From contig NZ_SMDC01000001.1 in assembly GCF_004343155.1 (NCBI RefSeq), positions 372,001-436,000 on the forward strand: 64,000 nucleotides of DNA. The letters run 5' to 3'. This DNA is from Marichromatium gracile. Its GTDB lineage: Bacteria; Pseudomonadota; Gammaproteobacteria; Chromatiales; Chromatiaceae. The position numbers and the translations under genes are program-made. Shown here piece after piece: positions 55,339-64,000 of the stretch; position 1 is the first letter of the stretch, and every line of letters starts with the position of its first letter. The notes beneath the pieces are model-generated. The model was not told where the DNA came from and did no database searches. It saw only the letters and a list, made by a program, of their open reading frames with translations.

Positions 55339-57105
55339 ATGAAGCAAGACATCATCGAACTCATCCGCGACGCCCTCGGGCGTCTCGTCGCAGACGGCAC
55401 CCTCGCGCTCGAGGCGCTGCCCGAGCCCCAGCTCGATCGCACCAGGGATCCGGCCCACGGCGACTTCGCCACCAACATCGCCATGGTGCTGGCCAAGCAG
55501 GCGCGCACCAAGCCGCGCGACCTGGCGCAGCGACTGGTCGAGGCGCTGCCCGCCTCCGCCGCCGTGGCGCGGGTCGAGATCGCCGGTCCCGGCTTCATCA
55601 ACTTCTTCCTCACCGAGGCCGCCTACCACGCCCTGGTGCCGCAGATCATGACCGCCGGGCCCGACTACGGGCGCAGCCAGGTCGGCGCCGGACGTCGGGT
55701 GCAGGTCGAGTTCGTCTCGGCCAATCCCACCGGACCGCTGCACGTCGGTCACGGTCGTGGCGCGGCCTACGGCAGCGTGGTCGCCGATCTGCTCGCCGCG
55801 GTCGGCTTCGACGTCCACCGCGAGTACTACGTCAACGACGCCGGTCGCCAGATGGACATCCTCGGCACCTCGGTGTGGCTGCGCTATCTCGAGCTCTGCG
55901 GCGAGGAGCTGACCTTCCCGAGCAACGGCTACAAGGGCGATTACGTCTGGGACATCGCCGCGACCCTGCACCGCGAGCACGGCGACGCCTACCGGGTGGC
56001 CGCCGATGCGGTCTTCGCCGGGGTGGCGGCGGATGACGACGGTGCCGGCGGCGGTGACAAGGAGGCGCACATCGACGACCTGATCGCGGCCGCCAAGCGT
56101 CTGCTCGGCGACAACCGCTATCGCTTCGTCTTCGAGCTCGGGCTCAACACCATCCTCGACGACATCCGCGACGATCTCGCCGGCTTCGGCGTCGACTATC
56201 AGGAGTGGTACTCCGAGCGCACGCTCACCGAGAGCGGTGCGGTCAACAAGGCCATCGAGCGGCTGCGCGCGTCCGGGCACGTCTACGAGCAGAACGGCGC
56301 GCTCTGGTTCCGCTCCACCGACTTCGGCGACGAGAAGGACCGGGTGGTGGTGCGCGACAACGGCCAGACCACCTACTTCGCCTCCGACATCGCCTATCAC
56401 ATGGACAAGCTCGAGCGCGGCTTCGAGCGGGTGATCGACATCTGGGGCGCCGACCACCACGGCTATGTGCCGCGGGTGAAGGCCGCGCTCGAGGCGCTCG
56501 GCGACGATGCCAGCCGTCTCGAGGTGCTGCTGGTGCAGTTCGCCATCCTCTATCGCGGCGGCGAGAAGGCGCAGATGTCGACGCGCTCGGGCGAGTTCGT
56601 CACCCTGCGTCAGCTGCGCGAGGAGGTCGGGCGCGACGCGGCGCGCTTTTTCTACGTCATGCGTCGCTGCGAGCAGCATCTCGACTTCGATCTCGACCTG
56701 GCCAAGTCCGAGTCCTCGGACAACCCGGTCTACTACGTCCAGTACGCCCACGCCCGCGTCTGCAGCGTGCTGCGCCAGGCCGCCGAGCGCGGCATCGGCA
56801 TCGAGCCGAGCGCCGGCACCAGCCATCTCGATCGCCTGGTCGAGCCCCAGGAGCAGGCGCTGCTGCGCTCCATCGCGCGCTATCCGGAGGTGGTCGAGGG
56901 CGCTGCGCTCAAGGCCGAACCGCATCAGCTCACCCACTATCTGCGCGATCTCGCCAACGAGCTGCACACCTATTACAACGCCCACCAGTTCCTGGTCGAT
57001 GACGCTGCGCTGCGCGATGCCCGGATCAAGCTGATCCTCGCCGTGCGTCAGGTGCTGCGCAATGGCCTGGGGCTGCTCGGGGTGAGCGCGCCGGAGAACA
57101 TGTGA
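55339..57105 (+). CDS. argS: Arginyl-tRNA synthetase
   Basis: 588-residue class I synthetase. It has an N-terminal Add1 domain (about 1-100), the ATP site [13 protein letters not shown] with HVGH at 135-138 (HIGH motif), and the replacement for KMSKS as [12 protein letters not shown] (near 415). The C-terminal DALR anticodon-binding domain ends in [20 protein letters not shown] and [19 protein letters not shown], in parts. Length is close to E. coli ArgS (577). The downstream SPOR gene begins one base after its stop. Confidence 0.97.
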   Translation: MKQDIIELIRDALGRLVADGTLALEALPEPQLDRTRDPAHGDFATNIAMVLAKQARTKPRDLAQRLVEALPASAAVARVEIAGPGFINFFLTEAAYHALVPQIMTAGPDYGRSQVGAGRRVQVEFVSANPTGPLHVGHGRGAAYGSVVADLLAAVGFDVHREYYVNDAGRQMDILGTSVWLRYLELCGEELTFPSNGYKGDYVWDIAATLHREHGDAYRVAADAVFAGVAADDDGAGGGDKEAHIDDLIAAAKRLLGDNRYRFVFELGLNTILDDIRDDLAGFGVDYQEWYSERTLTESGAVNKAIERLRASGHVYEQNGALWFRSTDFGDEKDRVVVRDNGQTTYFASDIAYHMDKLERGFERVIDIWGADHHGYVPRVKAALEALGDDASRLEVLLVQFAILYRGGEKAQMSTRSGEFVTLRQLREEVGRDAARFFYVMRRCEQHLDFDLDLAKSESSDNPVYYVQYAHARVCSVLRQAAERGIGIEPSAGTSHLDRLVEPQEQALLRSIARYPEVVEGAALKAEPHQLTHYLRDLANELHTYYNAHQFLVDDAALRDARIKLILAVRQVLRNGLGLLGVSAPENM

Positions 57106-57106
57106 G

Positions 57107-57697
57107 ATGACCAGGGACTACCGACGCAGTGGCGCGACCCGCCCCAGCCCGAAGCGCCAGCAGTCGCGCTCCTGCGTCTGGTGGTTCCTGTTCGGGGCCC
57201 TGCTCGGTGCCTTCGGCGCCAGCCTGTACTGGATGCCCGAGCCCGAGGTGGGCGCGGAGACTGGCGAGCGCGCGGCGCCGGCCTCGCGTCCGGTGCCGGT
57301 GCAGCCCGACTTTCAGTTCCCCACGCTGTTGCGCGACGCCGAGGTCGAGATCGAGACCGACGCCCCGCCACCCCCGCCGCCGGCCCCTCGTCCCCAGCCA
57401 GAGCCGCCGCCCCAGCCGCAGACCCCGCCGCCATCGGCCAGCCTCGAGCGCCCCGCCGCCACTGGCGGCTATGTCGTCCAGGCCGGCTCGTTCAAGCGCA
57501 ATGCCGATGCCGAGACGCTGCGCGCCGAACTCGCTCTGCTCGGCCTCTCCAGCCGGATCGAGCGCGTCACCCTCGACAGCGGCGCGGTCTATCACCGGGT
57601 GCGTCTCGGTCCCTACGCCAACAAGGCCGATGCCGAGCGGGTGCGCGCCCAGCTGCAGCGCGCCGGCAAGGATGGGCTGACGCTGCCGGCGCGCTAG
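57107..57697 (+). CDS. SPOR-domain (FtsN-like) membrane protein
   Basis: 196-residue bitopic inner-membrane protein. It has a short basic cytoplasmic tail and a single TM helix (VWWFLFGALLGAFGASLYW, about 24-42). A proline-rich periplasmic linker (about 85-115, with PPPPPPAPRP) follows, and a C-terminal SPOR domain (about 122-196: YVVQAGSFKRNADAETLRAE, RVRLGPYANKADAE). SPOR binds denuded septal peptidoglycan. Position after argS and this layout match small FtsN-like proteins of gammaproteobacteria. True FtsN has an essential segment I cannot identify here. Confidence 0.88.
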   Translation: MTRDYRRSGATRPSPKRQQSRSCVWWFLFGALLGAFGASLYWMPEPEVGAETGERAAPASRPVPVQPDFQFPTLLRDAEVEIETDAPPPPPPAPRPQPEPPPQPQTPPPSASLERPAATGGYVVQAGSFKRNADAETLRAELALLGLSSRIERVTLDSGAVYHRVRLGPYANKADAERVRAQLQRAGKDGLTLPAR

Positions 57698-57715
57698 TCG
57701 CCGGCGCGCGCGCAC

Positions 57716-58381
57716 TCAATCCAGGTCGGGGGTCTTGCCCGAGGCGACATAGATCGCGCGCTCGGCGACATTGGTCGCGCGGTCGGCGACCCGCTCGTAG
57801 TTGTGGGCGATCCACAGCAACTGGGTCCCGGTGACGGCGAACTCGGGGTCCTCGCGCATCCGCTCCAACACCTGCTCGATGAAGGCGTGCTCGTCGCGGT
57901 CGACCTGCTCCTCGGCGGCCACCGCCGCGCGCGCGCGCGCCTCGTCGCCGTTGGCGGCGAACACCTCGAGGGTGGCCTCGAGCATCGCGATTGCGGTGCC
58001 CGCCAGCTCGCCGATCGCCGCCACCGGCTCGGCGGGGAAGGGCGTCGCGCCGCGCTTGACGAGGAGACGGGCGACGTCGGCAGCATAGTCGCCGATGCGC
58101 TCGAGTTCACCGGCCAGCTCCATGCACGCACCGACGGCGCGCAGATCGACGCCGGCGGGCTTGTAGGCGGCCAGGGTCACCAGGCATTCCTGTTCGAGCA
58201 GGCGGCGCTGCTGGTTGATCTCGGCGTCGTCGGCGATGATTTGCGCGGCGCGCGCCGGATCGTGCTGCTCGAGACAGTCGACCGAGTGGCGCAGTGCCGT
58301 GAGCGCGAGCCGTCCCAGCCCATCGACGGCATCTTGCAGGTGGGCGCGCTGTTTCTGCACCAGGGTCAGGCTGTCGGTCAT
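57716..58381 (-). CDS. phoU: Phosphate-signalling/transport regulator PhoU
   Basis: 221-residue all-helical protein with two PhoU repeats. It shows DAEINQQRRLLEQECLVTLA near 52, ELAGELERIGDYAADVARLL near 89, and the second-repeat counterpart LWIAHNYERVADRATNVAERAIY near the end. It damps PhoR signalling and Pst transport when phosphate is ample. ATG 58381 is favoured by GAGG ten bases upstream; ATG 58396 lacks a site. No pst or phoBR gene is adjacent, which is unusual for phoU. Confidence 0.92.
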   Translation of the reverse strand: MTDSLTLVQKQRAHLQDAVDGLGRLALTALRHSVDCLEQHDPARAAQIIADDAEINQQRRLLEQECLVTLAAYKPAGVDLRAVGACMELAGELERIGDYAADVARLLVKRGATPFPAEPVAAIGELAGTAIAMLEATLEVFAANGDEARARAAVAAEEQVDRDEHAFIEQVLERMREDPEFAVTGTQLLWIAHNYERVADRATNVAERAIYVASGKTPDLD

Positions 58382-58492
58382 CGAATCGATCCTCATGCTT
58401 GGGGAAGTCGTGTCGACGCCACCGGCGCCGACATGCCAACGTTCCATCTTCGCACAGGGATGTTGCGAATTTGCGGCGGCGGTCGCCGCGGG

Positions 58493-60328
58493 TCAGGTCT
58501 CCTCGTGCGGGGGCGTGTGGAGCCCGAGCCCGCGCGGGCGGCCCTGCCGTCCGCCGGGACCGAAGTCGCGGGCGATCTCGACGAGCTGCTCGGCGGGCAG
58601 TGGGGTCGCCGGCGCGCGCGGCCGCTCGGGCGTGGCGTCGATCTCCAGCGTCTGGGTGGGGAAGGCGAACGCGACGCCGAGCTGCTCGGCCAGACGCACC
58701 ACCTCCAGCAACACGCGCTGGCGCTCGACCAGCTCGGTCGCCCAGTCGGGCACGGTGAGGAAGAAATAGAGCATGACCGTGATGCCGTGTGCGCCGAGGT
58801 CGCTCACCACCACGTGGAAACCGTCCTTGCGGGTCGCCGGGTTGGCGCGGATGACCCCCTTGATACCCTCGAGAAAGGCCTCGACACGCTCCGGCGGGGT
58901 GTCGTAGCGCAGATCGATGGTGGTGTAGACGCGGCGGTGGTCGCGCTTGCCCATGTTGTCGATGGTGGCATTCATGGTGTAGGCGTTGGGCACCGCCAGC
59001 ACCGAGTCGTAGAAGGTGCGGATGCGGGTGCTGCGAAAGCCGATGTCCTCGACCGTGCCCTCGTAGTTCCCCATCTTGATCCAGTCGCCGATGCGGAAGG
59101 GGCGGTCGAACATGATCGCCAGCGAGCCGAACAGGTTGGCGAGGGTCTCGCGCGCGGCGAGCGCCACCGCCAGGCCGCCGACCCCGAGCCCGGTGATCAC
59201 CGAATAGGCGGGCAGGCCGATGCGTTGGGCGCCGTCGATCACCAGTGCGGCGATGGCGATGATGCTCAGCAGGCGGAAGCCGAGCCGCAGCAGTTGGCTG
59301 TCGATGCCGCGCGGGCGCAGCCGGCGCGAGCGGATGATCGCCTCGGCGCTCTGGTTGAGCAGCAACGCCACCAGCCAGGCGAGCACGGTGTAGAGCACCA
59401 GCACGAAGCCCTGTTTGACGGTGATCACCACCGCGCCGGTGAGGTTGATCTGGACGTCGATCAGGTATTCGAGCCCCTGCAGCAGGAGCGCCACCGCGCC
59501 GAGCGCGAGGATGGTGCCACCCCGCCTGGAGGTGTCCGTGCGCCGCTGGTCGGCGCGCCGACCGGCGCGCAGCAGCGCGCTGGCGAGCAGCGCGCCGAGA
59601 CCAAGCGCGACGCCGGTGGCGAGCCACTGCCACAGGGTCTGACCGAGCCATTGCCGGGTCAGCCAGTCCGGCAGCGTCCGCCCCCAGTCGAGGCTGAGTC
59701 CGCGCCCCGGGGTGGAGATGTAGGCGTCGTAGAGTCCAGGGGTGGCCTCGGGCAGGTAGGGCAGCGCGGCCACCCGGTCATAGTCGTCCTCGAGACGGTC
59801 GAGCGTCCCCGGGGTGAACAGGAACTCGCCCGCGCGAGGCCCGCTCTCGACCCGGGCGATAATGATCTCGGTGTTGGGGATGCGCCAGCGGGTGAGGTCG
59901 TGCCGCTCGACCGAGCGCGCGTCCGGGACCTCGGCGAGCGCCGGCAGTCCGACCCGGTCGATGATCTCCTTGAGCAGCAGCGCGCGCTCGATGCCGATGT
60001 TGGCGGCAAGGCGCTCGGGGATCTCGCTGAGGTTGAGGGTACGCGCCGCCCGTTGCAGCGGCACCAGGGTGTCGTTGCGTGGCCGTGCCGGATCGAGGGC
60101 GATGGCGTGGACGCGCTCGAGGTTGGTCAGCAGGCTCTGCAGCGTCGCCCTGGGGCTCGAGGTATCGGGAGGTCGCAGCGGGTTGGCGGCGGAGGCGATT
60201 GCCGCCGGCGGGTTGGCCGGGACGGGTGCGACCGGCAGCCAGACGAGACCGAGCAGGGCGATGAGGCCGAGCGTGCCGCGCCAGCGTGTGGATGGTGCTC
60301 GCCCCGTGATCCCCGGTCGTGCGTCCAT
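58493..60328 (-). CDS. Mechanosensitive ion channel (MscS) family protein, large type
   Basis: 611-residue channel with a signal peptide, a periplasmic domain of about 200 residues, several helices (about 235-400) and an MscS core. The pore helix and beta domain read GLGVGGLAVALAARETLANLFGS, then FRIGDWIKMGNYEGTVEDIGFRSTRIRT and the alpha-beta C-terminal domain. Size and the periplasmic domain resemble YbiO/YnaI-type and not the 286-residue MscS. AGGAG seven bases before ATG 60328 sets the start. It would open on membrane tension during osmotic downshock. Confidence 0.9.
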   Translation of the reverse strand: MDARPGITGRAPSTRWRGTLGLIALLGLVWLPVAPVPANPPAAIASAANPLRPPDTSSPRATLQSLLTNLERVHAIALDPARPRNDTLVPLQRAARTLNLSEIPERLAANIGIERALLLKEIIDRVGLPALAEVPDARSVERHDLTRWRIPNTEIIIARVESGPRAGEFLFTPGTLDRLEDDYDRVAALPYLPEATPGLYDAYISTPGRGLSLDWGRTLPDWLTRQWLGQTLWQWLATGVALGLGALLASALLRAGRRADQRRTDTSRRGGTILALGAVALLLQGLEYLIDVQINLTGAVVITVKQGFVLVLYTVLAWLVALLLNQSAEAIIRSRRLRPRGIDSQLLRLGFRLLSIIAIAALVIDGAQRIGLPAYSVITGLGVGGLAVALAARETLANLFGSLAIMFDRPFRIGDWIKMGNYEGTVEDIGFRSTRIRTFYDSVLAVPNAYTMNATIDNMGKRDHRRVYTTIDLRYDTPPERVEAFLEGIKGVIRANPATRKDGFHVVVSDLGAHGITVMLYFFLTVPDWATELVERQRVLLEVVRLAEQLGVAFAFPTQTLEIDATPERPRAPATPLPAEQLVEIARDFGPGGRQGRPRGLGLHTPPHEET

Positions 60329-60442
60329 CCGCCATCTCCTGATGTCCATTCCCGCGCTCCCGTAGCTGACGGACCCTTGCCCGCCTCGGCTTGGGGTATA
60401 GCCCGCCACCGTCCCCTTTGCAAATGCAATGAGGGTCGCGGC

Positions 60443-60724
60443 TCAGTCCCGGTCGCGTCGTTCGATGGTCTCGGGGTCGGCGTCGATCGGACGATAGATC
60501 TCCACCCGCTCCTCGGGTGCGAGTGTCCGCTCGAGGGTGACGAAGCGGCCGAAGATCCCGACCCGATTGATCTCCAGGTCGATCTCGGGGAAGCGTTCGA
60601 GCATCCCCGATCGCGCGATCGCCTCGCCCACCGTGGTCTCCTCCGGCACCTCGATCCTCAGCCAGGCGCGTTGCTCCTTGCTGGCATAGGCGACGCCGAT
60701 TCGCATGCTGTTTTTCTCTGCCAT
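60443..60724 (-). CDS. rnfH: RnfH family protein (ubiquitin-like fold)
   Basis: 93-residue small protein of the RnfH/UPF0125 family with a beta-grasp fold. It contains RIGVAYASKEQRAWLRIEVP, EINRVGIFGRFV and RVEIYRPIDADPETIERR. It lies 13 bp after rnfE and is therefore the last gene of the rnf operon. Its role in Rnf assembly or function is not established. ATG 60706 is an alternative start. Confidence 0.9.
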   Translation of the reverse strand: MAEKNSMRIGVAYASKEQRAWLRIEVPEETTVGEAIARSGMLERFPEIDLEINRVGIFGRFVTLERTLAPEERVEIYRPIDADPETIERRDRD

Positions 60725-60737
60725 CGTTCGCTCTCGC

Positions 60738-61424
60738 TCAGACCGGTGCCGCGGTTGCGCCACGGGCGCGGATGCGGGCACGTCGGGTATCGATCAACCG
60801 CTTGCCCGCGAGCATGAAGCCGAGGGCGAGGAAGCCGCCGGGGGGCAGGATCGCGAGCAGGAAGCCGGGGTAGTCGGGGATCAGGGTCAGTTCGAGGAAG
60901 GCCATCGATTCGCCGAGCAACAACGAGGCGTCGGCGAACAGGGTGGCGCTGCCGATGATCTCGCGCACCGCGCCGAGCGCGACCAGCACCAGGGTGAAAC
61001 CGATGCCCATCATCAGCCCGTCGAAGGCCGAGGGCAGCACCGGGTTGCGCGAGGCGAAGGACTCGGCGCGCCCGAGGATGGCGCAGTTGGTGACGATCAG
61101 CGGGATGAACAGCCCGAGCACCTTGTGCAGGTCGTGCAGCCAGGCGTTCATCGCCAGGTCGACCAGGGTGACCAGCACCGCGATCACCAGGATGAACACC
61201 GGGATGCGGACCTCCGGGGTCACCAGCGAGCGCACCAGCGCCACCAGCACCCCGGAGAGGGTCATCACCAGGGTACTGGCCAGCCCCAGCCCGAGCCCGT
61301 TGGTGGCGGTGGCGGTGACCGCCAGCAGCGGACAGAGCGCGAGCGCCTGTCCGAGCACCACGTTGTTGTTCCAGATCCCGTCGGCGGCGATACGCCGCCA
61401 GTCGGTGGGTTGCGGTTGCGACAT
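60738..61424 (-). CDS. rnfE: Electron transport complex subunit RnfE/RsxE
   Basis: 228-residue inner-membrane subunit with about six helices. Hallmarks are GIWNNNVVLGQALALCPLLAV, MNAWLHDLHKVLGLFIPLIVTNCAILGRAE and FASRNPVLPSAFDG, in parts. RnfE pairs with RnfA and holds a buried Fe-S centre between conserved cysteines (C34 and C117 here). AGAGGAG before ATG 61424 decides against a GTG at 61433. It follows rnfG by five bases. Confidence 0.95.
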   Translation of the reverse strand: MSQPQPTDWRRIAADGIWNNNVVLGQALALCPLLAVTATATNGLGLGLASTLVMTLSGVLVALVRSLVTPEVRIPVFILVIAVLVTLVDLAMNAWLHDLHKVLGLFIPLIVTNCAILGRAESFASRNPVLPSAFDGLMMGIGFTLVLVALGAVREIIGSATLFADASLLLGESMAFLELTLIPDYPGFLLAILPPGGFLALGFMLAGKRLIDTRRARIRARGATAAPV

Positions 61425-61429
61425 CGGGG

Positions 61430-62077
61430 TCACTCCTCTGCGGTGTCGAGCCGGTCGGGCGCGACGATGAGCCGGCTGCGCTCGGCGGCGAAGCGCTCGA
61501 GCCCGGCGCGCACCGCGCGCACCACCGCGCGCGGGGTGATGGTCGCGCCGCTGAACTGGTCGAAGTCGCCGCCGTCCTTGGCCACCGCCCAGCGCGCCGC
61601 TGGCGGGTCGCCGAGCGCGCGACCGTCGAAGTCGAGGATCCAGTCGTCCTTGGCCAGCTCGATCTTGTCGCCGAGGCCGGGGGTCTCGCTGTGGGCGATC
61701 ACCCGCACCCCGAGGATGCGTCCCTCGGGATCGACGCCGAGCATCAACCGGATCTCGCCGGCGTAGCCCTTGCCCACCACCGGGAAGGCCAGCGCGCTGA
61801 CCGTGCCGTCGCGCAGCGCGCGATAGACGGTGACCGTGCGCCCGGCGTCGTCGACCAGGGGGACGGTGGCCTCGAGCAGGTCGTTGTCGTGCAGCTCGGC
61901 CGGGATCACCTGGGTCAGGGTCGCCTTGAGATCCTCGGCCTCGCGCAGTGCGATGGTGTCGCGGGTGGCGATATCACCCATCACCAGCAACGCCGCGGCG
62001 AGCAGGGCGAAACCGCCGAGCAGTCCGGCCTGATAGCCGACGCGCGCGCGGTAACTGGGTTCGGCGAGGGTGTTCAT
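61430..62077 (-). CDS. rnfG: Electron transport complex subunit RnfG/RsxG
   Basis: 215-residue flavoprotein with one N-terminal TM helix (about 18-36) and a periplasmic FMN-binding domain. The covalent FMN attachment motif SGAT is at 176-179, within DQFSGATITPRAV; HSETPGLGDKIE is conserved too. It passes electrons within the Rnf complex, which couples ferredoxin:NAD+ (or related) electron flow to ion pumping. It overlaps rnfD by ATGA. Confidence 0.95.
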   Translation of the reverse strand: MNTLAEPSYRARVGYQAGLLGGFALLAAALLVMGDIATRDTIALREAEDLKATLTQVIPAELHDNDLLEATVPLVDDAGRTVTVYRALRDGTVSALAFPVVGKGYAGEIRLMLGVDPEGRILGVRVIAHSETPGLGDKIELAKDDWILDFDGRALGDPPAARWAVAKDGGDFDQFSGATITPRAVVRAVRAGLERFAAERSRLIVAPDRLDTAEE

Positions 62078-63162
62078 CGACGTGCCTCCGGGCTCTCGGC
62101 GCCGACCAGTGGACGGCCGCGGCGGTCACGGCCGTGGATGCGGGGTCGGACGTAGTGGTCGATCACCGGGGTGCAGGCGTTCATCAGCAGCACCGCGAAG
62201 GCGACCCCCTCGGGATAGCCCGCCCAGGTGCGGATGACATAGACCAGCAGCCCGCAGCCGGCGCCGAAGATCAGTCGCCCGCGCGCGCTCACCGGCGAGG
62301 TGGTGGGGTCGGTGGCGATGAAGAAGGCACCGAGCATGGTGGCGCCGCCGAGCAGATGATAGGTGGCGTCGGGGTAGTGGGTCGGGTCGTGGAGGTGCAT
62401 CACCGTGGCGAGCAGGGCGAGGGTGCCGAGCATCGCCGCCGGGATCTGCCAGCCGATCACCCGGGTGAGGATCAGCCCGAGGCCGCCGAGCAGCAGCAAC
62501 AGCGCCGAGGTCTCGCCGAGGCTGCCGCCGTGGAGGCCGAGCGCGGCGTCGAGCGGCGCGAAGCTCGCGCCGAGGATGCCGCCCAGCGCCTCGCCCTGAT
62601 CGAGTGCGGTGCGCACCACGCCGAGCGTGGTGGCGCCGCTGTAGGCGTCGATCGGCGCGCCACCCTGGACGATGGCCAGCGCCGCGCCCAGCCCCGGGGC
62701 GGCGTCGCTGCCGAGCGGTGCGGGGGTGACGAAGCTGGTCATCTCCACCGGGAAGGCGATCAGCAGCGCCACCCGCGCCACCATCGCCGGGTTGAAGGGG
62801 TTCTGACCGATGCCGCCGAACACCTGCTTGGCGATCAGGATTGCGATCACCCCGCCGATCACCCCGATCCACCAGGGCGCCCAGGGCGGTAGGCTGAGCG
62901 CGAGCAGCCAGCCGGTGAGCAGCGCCGAGCCGTCACCGAGGAAGGGACGCAGCGGGCGCTCGGCGAGCCACAGACAGAGCGCCTCGGTGACCACCACGGT
63001 GGCGAGGGTGACGGCGAACAGCAGCAGCGCCGGCCAGCCGAACTGCCACAGCCCGAACAGGGTGGCCGGCAGCAGCGCGAGCATCACCAGACGCATGTCG
63101 CGGGCGATGCTCGCGCCGCCGTGGACGAAGGGGCCGGCGATCGCCGGGGGTGCGATGTGCAT
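62074..63162 (-). CDS. rnfD: Electron transport complex subunit RnfD/RsxD
   Basis: 362-residue membrane subunit related to NqrB, with about nine to ten helices. It contains the covalent FMN site SGATT at 175-179 (AYSGATTLG), plus KQVFGGIGQNPFNPAMVARV and FFIATDPTTSPVSARGRLIFG. It forms the core of the ion-translocating part of Rnf. It starts four bases after rnfC and overlaps rnfG by four. Confidence 0.95.
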   Translation of the reverse strand: MHIAPPAIAGPFVHGGASIARDMRLVMLALLPATLFGLWQFGWPALLLFAVTLATVVVTEALCLWLAERPLRPFLGDGSALLTGWLLALSLPPWAPWWIGVIGGVIAILIAKQVFGGIGQNPFNPAMVARVALLIAFPVEMTSFVTPAPLGSDAAPGLGAALAIVQGGAPIDAYSGATTLGVVRTALDQGEALGGILGASFAPLDAALGLHGGSLGETSALLLLLGGLGLILTRVIGWQIPAAMLGTLALLATVMHLHDPTHYPDATYHLLGGATMLGAFFIATDPTTSPVSARGRLIFGAGCGLLVYVIRTWAGYPEGVAFAVLLMNACTPVIDHYVRPRIHGRDRRGRPLVGAESPEARR

Positions 63163-63166
63163 GGTC

Positions 63167-64000
63167 TCAGTGCTCCGTCTCGGTCTGCTGCTCGGCCTGC
63201 TTGCGCGCGGCCTCGCGCTTGCGCTTGGCCATCGCCTCGCGCTTGGCGCGCTTGATCGCCTCGAGTCGCGCGGTGCGTCGCTCGGCCAGTGCCTTGGTCT
63301 CGGCCTGCTTGCGCCTGGCGCGCTCGCGCGCGGCCAGCTCGCCCTTGGCGTGGGCGATGTACTGCGCCAGCGGCTGTTGCGAGGGGCAGGTGTAGGCGCA
63401 GGAGCCGCAGCCGAGACAGTCGTGGAGCCCGCGCTCGGCGGCGCCCTCGAGGTCGCCGGCGCGGATGTGCGCGCCCAGCTCCAGCGGCACCAGACCGCAG
63501 GGGCAGACCTCGACGCAGCGTCCGCAGCGGGTACAGGGCATGGTCCGACCGGGCGCGCGCTCGGCGGCGCCGAGGGCGAGGATGGCGTTGCAGCCCTTGG
63601 TGGTCGGCACCTGGGGGCTGGGTAGCGGTTGGCCCATCATCGGCCCGCCGCTCACCAGCCGGGCGTCCTCCTCGGTGAGTCCGCCGCAGTGCGCGATCAG
63701 CGTTTCCACCGGGGTGCCGAGCGGCACCCACAGGTTGGCCGGGCGCGCGATCGCCGCGCCGCTGAGGGTGATGACCCGCGCGATCAGCGGCTGGCCCAGA
63801 CGCAGCGCCTGGTGTACCGCGAAGGCGGTGGCCGGGTTGTGTACCACCACGCCGAGCTGGGCGGTGAGTGCCCGCGCCGGGGTCTCGCGACCGATGAGCG
63901 CCTGCACCAGATGGCGCTCGGAGCCCATCGGGTAGCGGGTCGGCACCCGGATCGGGGTGATCGCGTCGAACCCGGCGGCGGCCGTCTCGATGGCCGCCGC
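63167..64000 (-). CDS. rnfC: Electron transport complex subunit RnfC/RsxC, 3' part
   Basis: The last 277 residues of RnfC; the 5' part, with most of the NADH/FMN-binding domain, lies beyond the right edge. Visible are two ferredoxin-type cysteine clusters, CTRCGRCVEVCP and CLGCGSCAYTCP, that bind two [4Fe-4S] centres. After them comes a highly charged Ala/Lys/Arg/Glu-rich coiled tail (RARRKQAETKALAERR and onward), typical of gammaproteobacterial RnfC. Next gene downstream is rnfD; rnfA and rnfB are expected outside the window. Confidence 0.95.
   Translation of the reverse strand, partial: AAAIETAAAGFDAITPIRVPTRYPMGSERHLVQALIGRETPARALTAQLGVVVHNPATAFAVHQALRLGQPLIARVITLSGAAIARPANLWVPLGTPVETLIAHCGGLTEEDARLVSGGPMMGQPLPSPQVPTTKGCNAILALGAAERAPGRTMPCTRCGRCVEVCPCGLVPLELGAHIRAGDLEGAAERGLHDCLGCGSCAYTCPSQQPLAQYIAHAKGELAARERARRKQAETKALAERRTARLEAIKRAKREAMAKRKREAARKQAEQQTETEH

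Noticed and set aside
57803-60817. Thousand-codon plus-strand open frame opposite phoU, the MscS-type channel and rnfH
   Set aside because: Overlaps three well-supported genes on the other strand and has no recognisable domain.

Overview
The window is 64 kb of very GC-rich (roughly 68-70%), densely packed bacterial chromosome. Gene content (RnfCDGE, MtgA, HldE/WaaA, RnfH, PilU-type ATPases, DUF423/RsmE, ArgS followed by a SPOR protein) points to a gammaproteobacterium. The combination of a Hyf-like membrane complex, Rnf and many c-di-GMP/two-component genes would fit a purple sulfur bacterium (Chromatiaceae), but no photosynthesis or sulfur-oxidation gene lies here, so that placement is inference. 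Both ends are cut: gltB lacks its 5' part on the left and rnfC lacks its 5' part on the right.

Layout. 1-3.5 kb: gltB-gltD (ammonia assimilation), closed by a strong terminator. 3.6-6.1 kb: two tandem PilU-type pilus retraction ATPases. 6.2-9.2 kb: an overlapping pair, hydantoinase/oxoprolinase-like plus a histone-deacetylase-fold amidohydrolase with a C-terminal zinc ribbon. 9.3-17.0 kb: a seven-gene unit, an Xre-like regulator translationally coupled to hyfB-C-E-F-G-I homologues. The HyfG homologue has lost all four [NiFe]-ligand cysteines, so this is an energy-converting-hydrogenase-related (Ehr-type) complex and not a hydrogenase. 17.1-25.3 kb: a NodB-type deacetylase, an HDOD/histidine kinase next to a receiver-PAS-PAS-GGDEF-EAL protein, and hldE-waaA of LPS core synthesis.

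25.6-27.3 kb: a small accessory-looking patch with a MerR regulator, a 55-residue protein that is a free-standing copy of the regulator's C-terminal domain, a MerR-type promoter with a 19-bp spacer, and about 900 bp of decayed sequence. 27.3-30.5 kb (minus): isochorismatase-fold hydrolase, Pcm-like methyltransferase, KefB-like antiporter. 30.6-39.2 kb (minus): an eight-gene metal-efflux operon that carries its own two-component system (PepSY, response regulator, kinase, outer-membrane factor, adaptor, RND pump, DUF3240, periplasmic protein). A di-heme peroxidase, an SDR protein and a single-domain receiver are transcribed away from it.

42.4-49.7 kb: ABC1/UbiB kinase, DeaD helicase, DUF423, RsmE, a prokaryotic pentameric ligand-gated ion channel, tRNA-Asn and an aspartate aminotransferase. 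49.9-52.7 kb: uvrB and mtgA. 52.7-53.4 kb: a repeat cluster with a 130-bp direct duplication. 53.4-58.4 kb: DUF4124 protein, DAHP synthase, argS, SPOR protein, phoU. 58.5-64.0 kb (minus): a MscS-type channel, rnfH and the rnfC-D-G-E operon.

Most of the window is housekeeping. The parts that deserve attention are the cysteine-less Hyf-like complex with its coupled regulator and 21-bp-phased repeats, the MerR/stand-alone-domain pair, the hydantoinase/deacetylase pair, and the ligand-gated channel.
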